Below, piece by piece: positions 41,751-49,821 of a stretch of DNA of 63,650 nucleotides. Numbering within the stretch: position 1 is the stretch's first letter; every line of letters begins with the position of its first letter. The stretch lies in assembly GCA_040235375.1 (NCBI GenBank), contig JBECKQ010000254.1, forward strand, positions 1-63,650, in the 5' to 3' direction. The notes beneath the pieces are model-generated. The model ran no database searches, was not told the DNA's origin, and worked only from the letters and a program-made list of their open reading frames with translations. The stretch is from JBECKQ01 sp040235375. GTDB taxonomy: Bacteria; Planctomycetota; Phycisphaerae; UBA1845. Position numbers and translations under genes: made by a program.

Positions 41751-42617
41751 TCATTCTTCAGTGGCGCCGTCGTCCGGCCCTTCCGGTGGCGTCTCCTGAG
41801 ACTCGCCGCCGAGCAGGGCGTCGAGTTCCTCAGGTGTCAGTAAAGGCACGTCCACCTCGTTGCGAGGCGCCGGCGGCGGTGCCGGCCCGCGTGGAGCGAT
41901 GCGCTGCGGGGCGTCGCGATATCGAAGCCAGGGCACACGCGCCGAGGAACTCGTTTTCGACCCATCCTCCCCCTGCTTATCGCCCTCGTTCGCGACATCA
42001 CCCGCCGGTTGCTCATCCTCATCTGCCGGTTCCGGCTGCGGGACCGCATCGCCCTCTTCCAGCAAGGCCGCGGCTTCGTCCCTTTTCGTTCCGACGGATG
42101 CCATCCCGTCGTGGCGACGCAAGGCTTCCGATAGAAGTCTCGCCCTACGTTCAGCATCCAATTGATTACCGGCTGAGGCAAATACTTCATCCATTTTCTC
42201 GCGATTATCGCCGCTAAGAGGGCGTCGCGGATGTTGAATACCATCCCGGGCTTGCTGGTCGATGGCGGCGAGCGCCACGTCGATCGCGTCCGGCGTCAGC
42301 TCGGCTGTCGCACCAAGCCCGATAGCCTGTTCGATCTTGCCCTGAACCGGGCGGGACGCAAGGACGAGAATCGGGGTGTCCGCCTGACGCCGCCGCAGGA
42401 CCCTGAAGAACTGCATCTCCTGCGTTGTCAGCCAGTCCACGGCGACAATGACCATCCGCGGCGGGTTGCGAACGGCACGCACGAGCCCCCGGTAAACGTC
42501 CGTACACGAGCAGACGGCAGCGCGGTGCGTCTCGAGGGCTTCGGCCACGTTGGTCGGCAGGCGGTCGTCCGCCGAAGCGATAATGAGAACTTCCGCTGAG
42601 GAGCCGGATGGTTGCAC
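41751..42617 (-). CDS. Receiver-like protein with FliM-type C-terminal peptide
   Basis: A 288-residue protein. GTG 42617 is preferred because AGGAGG lies 9 nt upstream. Residues about 8-120 have a response-regulator-like fold (VLIIASADDRLP, MVIVAVDWLT, DTPILVLASRP), with Asp in VAVDW at the likely phospho-acceptor position. The rest is long, Pro/Glu-rich and probably disordered. The last part ends with PLLTPEELDALLGG, very like the CheY-binding N-terminal peptide of FliM (LSQDEIDALL). First gene of the operon with the GGDEF and SDR genes, which suggests it feeds a signal to the cyclase. Confidence 0.72.
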   Translation of the reverse strand: MQPSGSSAEVLIIASADDRLPTNVAEALETHRAAVCSCTDVYRGLVRAVRNPPRMVIVAVDWLTTQEMQFFRVLRRRQADTPILVLASRPVQGKIEQAIGLGATAELTPDAIDVALAAIDQQARDGIQHPRRPLSGDNREKMDEVFASAGNQLDAERRARLLSEALRRHDGMASVGTKRDEAAALLEEGDAVPQPEPADEDEQPAGDVANEGDKQGEDGSKTSSSARVPWLRYRDAPQRIAPRGPAPPPAPRNEVDVPLLTPEELDALLGGESQETPPEGPDDGATEE

Positions 42618-42814
42618 GGCGCGCCCCTCCTGGCCTGCGATGCGATGCCCTTTCCGCCAAGTGCCAGTGTAGGAATACGGGCCGCCAGGGTCAATGAGTT
42701 CACGTCGCAACCGCGCCATGTGTCCGCAGCGTGCGATAACGCGATCCGCGCGTCGGACCATGGTGTGACGAACCCGCGCGCACGGGCTCGTACGAGATCC
42801 GCCCGGACACTGAA

Positions 42815-43624
42815 TCAGTTGTGGCTAACGGCTGCCGAAGCGTGACCGGCAGCCGCGGCTGAGTGCTTGGCGGCGATCTGGGGAGGGGGGGCGACAGGGC
42901 GCTCGCGGGGGCGTCTGAGCTGCCTGGCGATTTCATAATGCACGAAGCGGTAGTTAGCGCAGTCGCCATGGGCGCCGGCCCACCCGAGCCGCACCCAGCT
43001 TGGATCCCAGCCGATGTTGACGACGCGGTTTTCGAGGCCGTGCGGTGGTGTCAATCCGACAAGTCCGATGGAAGCGACGCCGCGCTTGCCGTCGATCGTT
43101 CCCACGAGCTTTACGGATTCGAGCACCTTATCGTGCGGGGAGTGGTAGACGTAGATCTTGCCAGTCATGTGCTTGAGGGCCGCCGTCATGTCGTAATCGT
43201 GCGACAGTGACGATCCGAGCAGCACGAGGTTGTCGACCTTGGTGCCGTCGTCGAGCGCTTCGATCGCCCATGTGGCGACGCCGGTACCCGCGGACAAGGA
43301 GATGATGTCAATACTGTTCTTTGGATAACGGCGGTGATAATCCTTGATGCGATCGGCGAGACCGGCGGCGCGAAGCTTGGCGCCGGGAATGTTCAATTGA
43401 TCGATCAACGGGTTGAAGGACAACGTCCAGACGTAGATCTCGACGTCGCCCTTGTAGCCGGCTTCCTTGAGGCCCTTGGGAACGCCGACCGCGCCGAAGC
43501 CGAGATTGCCGGCTCCGTCGAGGTAGTAAATCTTGCCGAACCTCTCTGCGGCTCCGCCGTAATGGCAGCCGCCGGCGAGTGGGATCGCCAGGAGAATGAC
43601 AAGTAGGACCGGCCTTCTGGTCAT
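42815..43624 (-). CDS. Lipoprotein with alpha/beta-hydrolase-like fold
   Basis: A 269-residue envelope lipoprotein (signal peptide and lipobox PLAGGCHY, Cys20 of the start at 43624). The mature part has an alpha/beta-hydrolase look: IDIISLSAGTGVATWAI holds a nucleophile-elbow-like SLSAG (Ser about 107), and later YHSPHDKVL and PPHG could supply Asp and His. An esterase or lipase-type role is possible but the fold assignment is tentative. The C-terminal 35 residues are Ala/Pro-rich. Single gene. Confidence 0.65.
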   Translation of the reverse strand: MTRRPVLLVILLAIPLAGGCHYGGAAERFGKIYYLDGAGNLGFGAVGVPKGLKEAGYKGDVEIYVWTLSFNPLIDQLNIPGAKLRAAGLADRIKDYHRRYPKNSIDIISLSAGTGVATWAIEALDDGTKVDNLVLLGSSLSHDYDMTAALKHMTGKIYVYHSPHDKVLESVKLVGTIDGKRGVASIGLVGLTPPHGLENRVVNIGWDPSWVRLGWAGAHGDCANYRFVHYEIARQLRRPRERPVAPPPQIAAKHSAAAAGHASAAVSHN

Positions 43625-43769
43625 GCCACCAAGTCCTGCAAGAGCCGTCGAAAGAGAGGGAAGATCGACTCTTCGATCAGCGTCGTAGTGTAGGCGCGAA
43701 CGACAGAGGGTCAAGTGACGATGAGCGGCGCGCCGTTTTGACCGCTGCCCTCCGTGCTTCTACCATCAC

Positions 43770-43794
43770 GACCGATTACCGGAATCGGTCTTTT
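43770..43794 (+). terminator. Terminator-like hairpin upstream of trpF
   Basis: Perfect stem GACCGATT / AATCGGTC with a 5-nt loop (43770-43790), then TTTT. A second hairpin CGGTC-GGTTA-GACCG follows at 43819-43833, and its GACCG could pair with the first one's CGGTC. No Trp-rich leader peptide is visible, so attenuation is only a possibility. Confidence 0.5.
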
Positions 43795-43854
43795 CCCAGT
43801 GTCAGACCCTCAAAACATCGGTCGGTTAGACCGGCGTATTAAGGAGCGGCCGGC

Positions 43855-44532
43855 ATGATCCGGGTGAAAATCTGCGGCGTCACGACTCCAGATGATGCGG
43901 TCGCTGCTGCGGCGGCCGGCGCCGATGCGATCGGCCTGAATTTCGTGTCAGGTCTGCGTCGGATCGAACCGGCGCCGGCGGAGACGATCCTCGCAGCGCT
44001 GCCGCCGATGTGCACGCCCGTCGCGCTGGTGGACGTCGACGGCGCCGGCATTCTGCCTCATTATGCGGACGTGCTGCATCGTTATCGCGTGTCGCATCTC
44101 CAGTTGTACGGAAATGTCACGTCCGAGACACTGGCACGGCTCGTGGTCGGCGGATTTAAGCCAATCCTGGTTCACCACGTCCGCGCCGGCGACTTTCCAG
44201 AGCGACTTTGTGACGAGCTTCGGCAGTTAGCGGGTCATCCACCGGCGGCCCTGCTGCTCGACGCATATCGTCCGGGTCAGCTCGGCGGGACCGGCGTGGC
44301 CGCGGACTGGAATTCCATCGCCGCGGTGGTCGCGAGCGGGCAGGCGGCCGGCTGGCCGCCGCTCATTCTGGCTGGCGGCCTGACGCCCGAGAACATTGAA
44401 GAGGCAGTCCGCACGGTACGGCCATGGGGCGTGGACGTGTCATCCGGCGTGGAGTCCGCCCCTGGGCGAAAGGACCCTCAGCGCATGAACGCTTTCATCG
44501 AGGCCGCGAGGCACGCGGCCGGTCAGGAATGA
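43855..44532 (+). CDS. trpF: Phosphoribosylanthranilate isomerase
   Basis: A 225-residue TIM barrel that isomerises phosphoribosylanthranilate to CdRP in tryptophan synthesis. Motifs: VKICGVT (catalytic Cys7), GADAIGLNFV, HLQLYG (usually LHG), LLDAYRPGQLGGTG (catalytic Asp about 137), LAGGLTPENIEEAV and GVDVSSGVESAPGRKDPQRM. AGGAG upstream (43841-43845) supports the start. No other trp gene lies beside it. A terminator-like hairpin 60 bp upstream may control it. Confidence 0.93.
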   Translation: MIRVKICGVTTPDDAVAAAAAGADAIGLNFVSGLRRIEPAPAETILAALPPMCTPVALVDVDGAGILPHYADVLHRYRVSHLQLYGNVTSETLARLVVGGFKPILVHHVRAGDFPERLCDELRQLAGHPPAALLLDAYRPGQLGGTGVAADWNSIAAVVASGQAAGWPPLILAGGLTPENIEEAVRTVRPWGVDVSSGVESAPGRKDPQRMNAFIEAARHAAGQE

Positions 44533-44564
44533 GGGCCTGACGGAACGCACGGTCGGCGGCGAGG

Positions 44565-45275
44565 TCAGGCGCGGAACTGCGCTGAGGCCGTTGCTGTTTT
44601 GGGCGGATCGGCGAGGTTCGCGGCGGCGAAGGCCTTCGCACGGCTCATGCATCCCCGGCAGACGCCACAGGGAACATCGTCACGACGGTCGCACGACCAC
44701 GTCAGATCGAACGGCGTGTTGAAGCGCATACCCAATCGAATGATCTCGTCGCGCGGCAGGTCGATCAGCGGCGTCTCGACGGCGACGCGCATCCGGCCCG
44801 GATGCAACTGCTCGAACGTCAGGCTCGCCAGGTAGAAGAACTCGCGACGATGGTCGGCCGCCCCCGAGCCGGGCCCGGACTCCGATTCGAGCTCATCGGC
44901 CAGTTCGCTGGAACCCGCGTGCAGCGCCGTCGCGCCGATCCGGCGTGCGAACTGGTAGCCCACGGACAGCATGGCGGTCGCCAGACCGGGGATGGATGAG
45001 GGTTCTCCGTCGCCGCTGAGGAGCGAGTCGGCCGAGGCGGGGTTCGCGGCGCCGGGTCGCTGGATGGCTTGCACCTGCGCGACATGCGGCAGATCGACGA
45101 CCGTGACGTTCGACCGCAGATGATCAGCGAGGTCGTGCACCGCTCGGCGCCGTGCCGCGGCGGACCCCTGGCCGTAGTCGAAGAAGAGCAGGTGCACGTC
45201 GGCGTCGGCCTTCGCCCGCGCGGCGGCCACGGTACTGTTAATCCCTCCGCTTCCCAGAACGACGATTCGCTCCAT
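44565..45275 (-). CDS. Divergent QueC/ExsB-like PP-loop protein
   Basis: A 236-residue protein similar to 7-cyano-7-deazaguanine synthase, a step of queuosine synthesis. ATG 45275 has CAGGAG 9 nt upstream. The zinc site is intact at the C-terminus (C-x6-C-x2-C-x2-C, from CDRRDDVPC), and ETPLIDLPRDEIIRLG and WSC match the family. But the P-loop reads GSGGINST rather than SGGxDS, so the Asp is Asn, and the YPDC substrate loop is replaced by an acidic Gly/Ser stretch. It may have altered or lost ATP-dependent nitrile formation. Single gene on the minus strand. Confidence 0.75.
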   Translation of the reverse strand: MERIVVLGSGGINSTVAAARAKADADVHLLFFDYGQGSAAARRRAVHDLADHLRSNVTVVDLPHVAQVQAIQRPGAANPASADSLLSGDGEPSSIPGLATAMLSVGYQFARRIGATALHAGSSELADELESESGPGSGAADHRREFFYLASLTFEQLHPGRMRVAVETPLIDLPRDEIIRLGMRFNTPFDLTWSCDRRDDVPCGVCRGCMSRAKAFAAANLADPPKTATASAQFRA

Positions 45276-45469
45276 CACCGTTGACTCCTGCCGAACCGGC
45301 CTCCCACGATGGATTATCGGCAGACGGCGCTTGGCAACCATGGCAAATCAGGGGCAACATGCGGGTTGCGACGCCTTCGCAAGCGGCTTATCGTGATGCC
45401 CCATTGGCGCTCGGCTGGAACGGTCTCCTGCTCCCGACCGGCCGTGGTTGCCTCCAGGAGTTGCTGAAC

Positions 45470-46723
45470 ATGCCGGAAGTCCGCCCTTTCAGAGCCCTGC
45501 GCTACGATTTCAACCGGTTCCACGGCAATGTCTCTTCCCTGATTGCACCACCGTACGACGTGCTCGATCAGGAGGACAAGGACCGGCTGCTGGCGCGTAA
45601 TCCGTACAACATCGTGGCCGTGGACCTGCCCCACATCCCGCCCAAGGATGAAGGGCCGGCGCAGGCGTATCTGGACGCGCAGTTCACGCTCGGCGTATGG
45701 ACCGCCGAGGGTACGATCGTGCGCGAGGAGAAGCCGGCGCTCTATGCGTACGACCAGACCTTCGAGCATGAGGGCAAGAAGCACACCCGCCACCAGTTCA
45801 TCGCGGCGGTCCGCCTGCACGACTTCAGCGAGGGGATCGTCCTGCCCCACGAAAGGACGTTCGGCGGGCCGAAGAAAGACCGCCTGGCGCTCACCAAGGA
45901 AACGCGCTGCAACATCTCGCCGGTGTTCGGTCTCTATACCGACCCGGACAATCAGGTCGGCAAGGCGCTATGGCGGGCAACCCAGCAGCCGCCGGACGCT
46001 TTCGGCAATCTCGAGGGCGTCGAGAACCGGCTCTGGGTCCTCACCGACAAGTCGATTCTCGAGACAGTCGCTGCCGCCATGCAGCCGAAGAAAATCTTCA
46101 TCGCCGACGGCCACCACCGCTACACCACGGCACTCAACTATCGAGATCACCTGGCCCAAATGCACGGCGGCCTCGCCCCGGATCACCCGGCCAACTTCGT
46201 GATGCTCGTTCTGGCGAGCATGGACGACCCGGGCTGCATCATTCTCGGCTACGGACGGGTTCTCGTCGATGAAGCGCTTGACGCTGCCGCCCTGATGAAA
46301 GCGTGGTCACAAGGCGTGGCCGAGACCGATGCAAGTGACGCCAATCTGACACTTTACGACGGCCCCTCGGGAACGACGCTGCACCTGAAGTTCACCAACC
46401 GGTCGATCCTGGACCAGCTTGCGGCCGACCGGAAACCCGCCTGGCGCAAGCTCGACATCGCGTATCTCCATCGCTACCTGATCGACAAGCTCGCGGCCGA
46501 GCGGCTGGGCCATGCTCCGGAGATTCAGTACGTCAAGTCGCAGGACATGGCGCGGCGCATCGCCGAGGAGCGGTCCGGCGTCGCCCTGCTGCCGCGGCCC
46601 GTGCCGATGGAGCAACTGCGAGCGGTGAGCGAGGCCGACGAGCTCATGCCGCAAAAGAGCACGTACTTCTATCCGAAGCTGGCGACCGGGCTGACCATCT
46701 ACCCACTCTACAACGAAGATTGA
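45470..46723 (+). CDS. DUF1015 family protein
   Basis: A 417-residue protein of the DUF1015 (HTH/serine-kinase-associated) family. The start ATG 45470 is supported by AGGAG at 45456-45460; the longer upstream frame is not. Family features: RPFRALRYDF, LIAPPYDVLDQEDKDRLLARNPYNIV, ADGHHRYTTAL and LPHERTFGGPKKDRL. A phosphotransferase or ATP-binding role has been proposed for relatives but is unsettled. It is followed at 3 bp by a DUF547 lipoprotein gene, so the two are likely co-transcribed, with FxsA after them. Confidence 0.88.
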   Translation: MPEVRPFRALRYDFNRFHGNVSSLIAPPYDVLDQEDKDRLLARNPYNIVAVDLPHIPPKDEGPAQAYLDAQFTLGVWTAEGTIVREEKPALYAYDQTFEHEGKKHTRHQFIAAVRLHDFSEGIVLPHERTFGGPKKDRLALTKETRCNISPVFGLYTDPDNQVGKALWRATQQPPDAFGNLEGVENRLWVLTDKSILETVAAAMQPKKIFIADGHHRYTTALNYRDHLAQMHGGLAPDHPANFVMLVLASMDDPGCIILGYGRVLVDEALDAAALMKAWSQGVAETDASDANLTLYDGPSGTTLHLKFTNRSILDQLAADRKPAWRKLDIAYLHRYLIDKLAAERLGHAPEIQYVKSQDMARRIAEERSGVALLPRPVPMEQLRAVSEADELMPQKSTYFYPKLATGLTIYPLYNED

Positions 46724-46726
46724 TCG

Positions 46727-47599
46727 ATGCCCGCAAAGAAGCGAACCAACCGGCTCCATCTTCTCCTGATGACGGCAGCCATCGCGGCCATCGTGCTCCC
46801 CGTTGGCTGCGGCCCCGCTCCGGTGAACCTGTTCAACCAGGCGAAGCCGGCGACGCCCGCGCAGCCGGCGTACGACGACAAGGACTGGGCGGCGGTGCTG
46901 CGCGAGAACGTACGCGATCGTCTCGTCGATTACCGGCATCTGGCCGAGCATCGCGAGCCGCTCGACGCGTATCTTCGCCAAGTCGAAATGGTCGGGCCCA
47001 AGTCCACACCGGGTCTGTTCGGCGAGCCGCAGGCGCCGCTGGCGTACTATCTCAACGTCTACAACGCCTGCGTTCTCAAGGCGGTGCTGGCGGCCGGTAT
47101 CCCGCCGACCATGCATGACGTGCACGGCGTGTCTCTCGATTACGGCTACCGCTTTCGCGTCGAAGGACAGATCGTGACGTTGGCGCAAATCCGCGAAATG
47201 GCGCGCGAGGCGAGTGTTGGCAACGCCCGATTCGAGCTGGCGTTGTGCGACGCGGCGATCGGATCGCCGCCGATTCCCGCCGAACCGTTCCGCCCGTACA
47301 ACGTAGACGAGCATCTGCAGCGTATCGCCCGCGAGGCGATCGACGATCCGAACCTGGTGCGCGTCGATCACGAGCATCAGCGGTTGCTCGTCGGCCTGCC
47401 GATCTGGTCGCATCGCGAGGAGTTCCTCGCGATGTACTGCCGCGAGACTGGGAGCAGCAGCGCGACGATGCTGAACGTGCTGATGCATCTGGCCAGCGGC
47501 ATCCGTCGGCAGTATCTCAGTCGGGCGTCCGGCTACGACGTTCGTTTGCTTCCGTTTGATCGCCGACTCAACATCTGGCAGGCGGCCTCGGGCGGCTGA
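46727..47599 (+). CDS. DUF547 lipoprotein
   Basis: A 290-residue lipoprotein (lipobox VLPVGCGP, Cys28). The DUF547 domain has YYLNVYNACVLKAVLAAG and the conserved core ALCDAAIGSPPIPAEPF; His at YDVHGVSLDY and the GSSSATMLN region fit the family. DUF547 has a transglutaminase-like circular permutation in some models; activity is unproven here. It lies 3 bp after the DUF1015 gene. The end of this frame overlaps no other gene; the FxsA start follows 64 bp later. Confidence 0.85.
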   Translation: MPAKKRTNRLHLLLMTAAIAAIVLPVGCGPAPVNLFNQAKPATPAQPAYDDKDWAAVLRENVRDRLVDYRHLAEHREPLDAYLRQVEMVGPKSTPGLFGEPQAPLAYYLNVYNACVLKAVLAAGIPPTMHDVHGVSLDYGYRFRVEGQIVTLAQIREMAREASVGNARFELALCDAAIGSPPIPAEPFRPYNVDEHLQRIAREAIDDPNLVRVDHEHQRLLVGLPIWSHREEFLAMYCRETGSSSATMLNVLMHLASGIRRQYLSRASGYDVRLLPFDRRLNIWQAASGG

Positions 47600-47663
47600 T
47601 CGCGGTGCCGCCGGTCGCGGCTTTCGAATTGGAAACGCACCCGCGCGGGGGATAAGCTTTTCT

Positions 47664-48140
47664 GTGCTGCTCTATCTGTTTTTGCTGTTCACGATCCTGC
47701 CGATCCTCGAAATCTGGGTCTTGCTCCAGATCGGGCACGTCATTCACGTCGGTCCGACGATCGGCCTGATCCTTTTCACCGGAGTCGTCGGGGCGGCCCT
47801 GGCACGGCGGGAGGGACTGCGCACGTTGAGCCGCATTCGCGAGAACCTGTCGCAGGGGGTCATGCCTACGAGCGAGTTGGTGGATGGCATGCTGATCTTT
47901 CTGGCGGGCGCGTTGCTCGTGACGCCGGGCGTCATCACCGATGCGTTCGGGTTTCTGCTTCTGATTCCCTTCTTGCGCCGCTGGTTTCGGCGGCAACTGT
48001 CGGATTACTTCAAGCGCAGAATCGTCGTGGTCGGGCCGGCCGGTTCGCCGTTCGAGCACGAGGTCATCGACGTGGAAGCGCGCGACGTGACCGACCAACC
48101 GGCGGACACGAAGCGGGATTACGGTCACCTCGAAGACTAG
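47664..48140 (+). CDS. fxsA: FxsA family membrane protein
   Basis: A 158-residue inner-membrane protein. GTG 47664 gives the family start VLLYLFLLFTILPILEIWVLLQIG; the frame upstream of it is arginine-rich and unlikely. Three to four hydrophobic segments up to about residue 105 match FxsA (phage T7 exclusion suppressor), with the conserved GGxxxARREGLRTL loop as GAALARREGLRTL and FLAGALLVTPGVITDAFGFLLLIP. The C-terminal part is charged and cytoplasmic. Last of a three-gene plus-strand group with DUF1015 and DUF547. A minus-strand terminator follows 22 bp later. Confidence 0.9.
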   Translation: MLLYLFLLFTILPILEIWVLLQIGHVIHVGPTIGLILFTGVVGAALARREGLRTLSRIRENLSQGVMPTSELVDGMLIFLAGALLVTPGVITDAFGFLLLIPFLRRWFRRQLSDYFKRRIVVVGPAGSPFEHEVIDVEARDVTDQPADTKRDYGHLED

Positions 48141-48162
48141 GCGGCGGGCCGTCTAGGCGCGC

Positions 48163-48199
48163 AAAAAAGGCGTGACCGACAAACCGACTCGGTTGCGCC
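48163..48199 (-). terminator. Rho-independent terminator on the minus strand
   Basis: On the minus strand: GGCG, CA, ACCGA, a 9-nt loop, TCGGT, CA, CGCC, then six T (48168-48163). The U-run is on the minus strand only, so it ends minus-strand transcription, not the FxsA gene. It is the 3' boundary of the candidate RNA. Confidence 0.75.
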
Positions 48200-48251
48200 C
48201 TTCAGAGTATTCGGATCCAGTTGCTCGCGAAAACCCGTCGCCGGGAAGCCG

Positions 48252-48444
48252 CGTCCTCTCCTGGAATTAGCCTGTCGTCCAGAGTCTTAACAGCCGTCGC
48301 GTATCGCGTGTATTGGTTCGCGAAACCACTTCGCCGTCGGCCGTTTCCTCGGCCCTGTGGCATTCCGACGGCGGCTGCCGGTTGAGCCCCGGTTAAAGAA
48401 CTCAACTCGTCCTCTCTTCGACTTCGGCTTTCCTCCAGAGTCTT
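48252..48444 (-). repeat. Two-copy module inside the candidate RNA
   Basis: Plus-strand CGTCCTCTC-N17-TCCAGAGTCTT occurs at 48252-48288 and again at 48408-48444, with equal 17-bp gaps of unrelated sequence. Shared edges with a free middle point to a repeated stem whose loop can vary, which fits RNA structure better than coding. Confidence 0.65.
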
Positions 48445-49577
48445 CAACAACCAGTCCTAGTCCGCCGAACCGCGTGGCGATTACGGCAAACTCCTCTCAT
48501 GGGCTTTCGTTCCCTTCAGCACGTTCCGGCGATGAGGGTCCACTTCCCGCGGGGATGCCGACCCCGCTACGTTCCGCCTTCAGGGTTTGATTACCCTCTT
48601 GGCGGTTTACTCCCCTCAAAGCTTGGCCGGGCTTGTTTCGTCCCGGCAGCGCTCCTGGGATTCTCCCCTTCGAAGCGCCTCGCGAAAGGTGGCTGCCGTC
48701 TTTCGACGACCGCTGGACCTGCTTGCCGTTAGCCCAGCACGATTTCCCGCAACTGCTAACAGCTACGAGCCGGTGCACTGGACACCGACTTCCAGGCTTT
48801 GACCCTTTCGCGAGTTCCAGAGCCGCCCGAAGCGGGTTAGGCCTCGACCAACCTGAAAGCTCCCTTGGGGTTTCCCCCTTCCAGGGCAAACCACCGAGCG
48901 CCTTGAACGGGTTTCCACCCGCTCTCCCCTTACGCGCTTCGCGGAATGCAGCAGCGCCAACTGCAGCAGCGCTACGCCCTAGGGTTTCAATCAGCGTCCG
49001 GCTGGCATGCACTCACCGTTATCAGCGAGCCAACGACGGCAAGAGCACACAACCCTCTTAAGGTTTCCGTGCCAGTTTCATCCGAATCGTTGGAGGCGCC
49101 GACGATCGTGGCTTATGAATTCGCCTCACAGCCGGCCAGCCGTTACCGGCCGATCCAACCTGATCTTCTGATCGCCTGAAAAGCGCCTCGGCCGGAGCCG
49201 AATCGGATCAACCTGAGGCACCCGAGTCGCAATGGCTTATCGGCCACGCATCCAGATTTTACGCCGCAATCGGCCGGTCGCAAACGACGCGCGTCGGGTC
49301 TGCGGATATCACAGACCTGAAAGCAAACCGATTCGCACTTTGCGGCACGCGCAGCACATCGCGTCTCGGGCAATCCCCTACGGCAGGGCGCGATTAACTT
49401 TTTTTCAGGGATCTTCGCTCATCGAGAAATCACAAGACGACCCATTTTGACACCGTTATCCGACGGTGGATCAGTCGTCTGTTAGCAACGCTGGCTCGCG
49501 CCTGTAACTGACTCAAACACAGCGGTTTGGGACCGTGCCTCGCCGTCACGGCCATCGCAGACGCGTACACGCCGCGA

Positions 49578-49606
49578 TTGACCTTAATCACACGGCAGGC
49601 TCTAAT
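49578..49606 (+). promoter_or_regulatory. Candidate promoter for micropeptide and aminotransferase
   Basis: TTGACC (49578-49583), 17-bp spacer, TCTAAT (49601-49606). Five of six matches in each element. Transcription would begin near 49613, 59 nt before the micropeptide start. Confidence 0.55.
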
Positions 49607-49671
49607 GCCGCTCGCGCGCCTGCCGCAATGCTGGGTGCGTAAGGTCACCTTAATCCTCGCAGGAGCATGGC

Positions 49672-49746
49672 ATGACGTTCATCGTCCAGGGGTTATTGTT
49701 GCTGTGGGTCCTTTTGGGCTTGTCGTGGATCGTGGCGCACGCATAG
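49672..49746 (+). CDS. 24-residue hydrophobic micropeptide
   Basis: A short frame reading MTFIVQGLLLLWVLLGLSWI plus VAHA, a single hydrophobic span that could cross the membrane. It has AGGAG at 49660-49664 with 7-nt spacing and a good promoter upstream. It ends 76 bp before the aminotransferase gene and may be in its leader. No family recognised. It could be a membrane micropeptide or a translated leader. Confidence 0.45.
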   Translation: MTFIVQGLLLLWVLLGLSWIVAHA

Positions 49747-49821
49747 CTCGAGCGCAACGACGGTTCGGACGCTCGGGTATCGCCCCGGCGGCACCGCCCT
49801 CCCTCGCAGAACGCAGGATTT

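Larger units (their letters stand above)
48163..49390 (-). ncRNA. Candidate large structured non-coding RNA (about 1.2 kb)
   Basis: No supported protein gene lies between 48141 and 49671. On the minus strand the region reads as RNA: a full rho-independent terminator ends it at 48163, and many short stems close GNRA-type loops, for example GGGT-GGAA-ACCC, GGGG-GAAA-CCCC, CGTC-GAAA-GACG, and GGTCTG-N9-CAGACC near the 5' side. Two copies of a module share AAGACTCTGGA and GAGAGGACG at identical spacing (48252-48288 and 48408-48444). The 5' end is not defined; about 49390 is where structure begins. I do not recognise it as RNase P, tmRNA, SRP, 6S or group I/II intron RNA. Small plus-strand frames here are probably accidental. 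Confidence 0.6.

Noticed and set aside
48497..49061. Several small frames on both strands inside the RNA candidate
   Set aside because: Frames overlap on both strands, lack ribosome sites and have no recognisable domain; structure fits RNA better.
48163..49390. RNase P, tmRNA or group II intron as identity of the RNA
   Set aside because: No GAGGAAAGTCC-type P4 core, no tmRNA tag or tRNA-like ends, and no domain V-like stem at either end.
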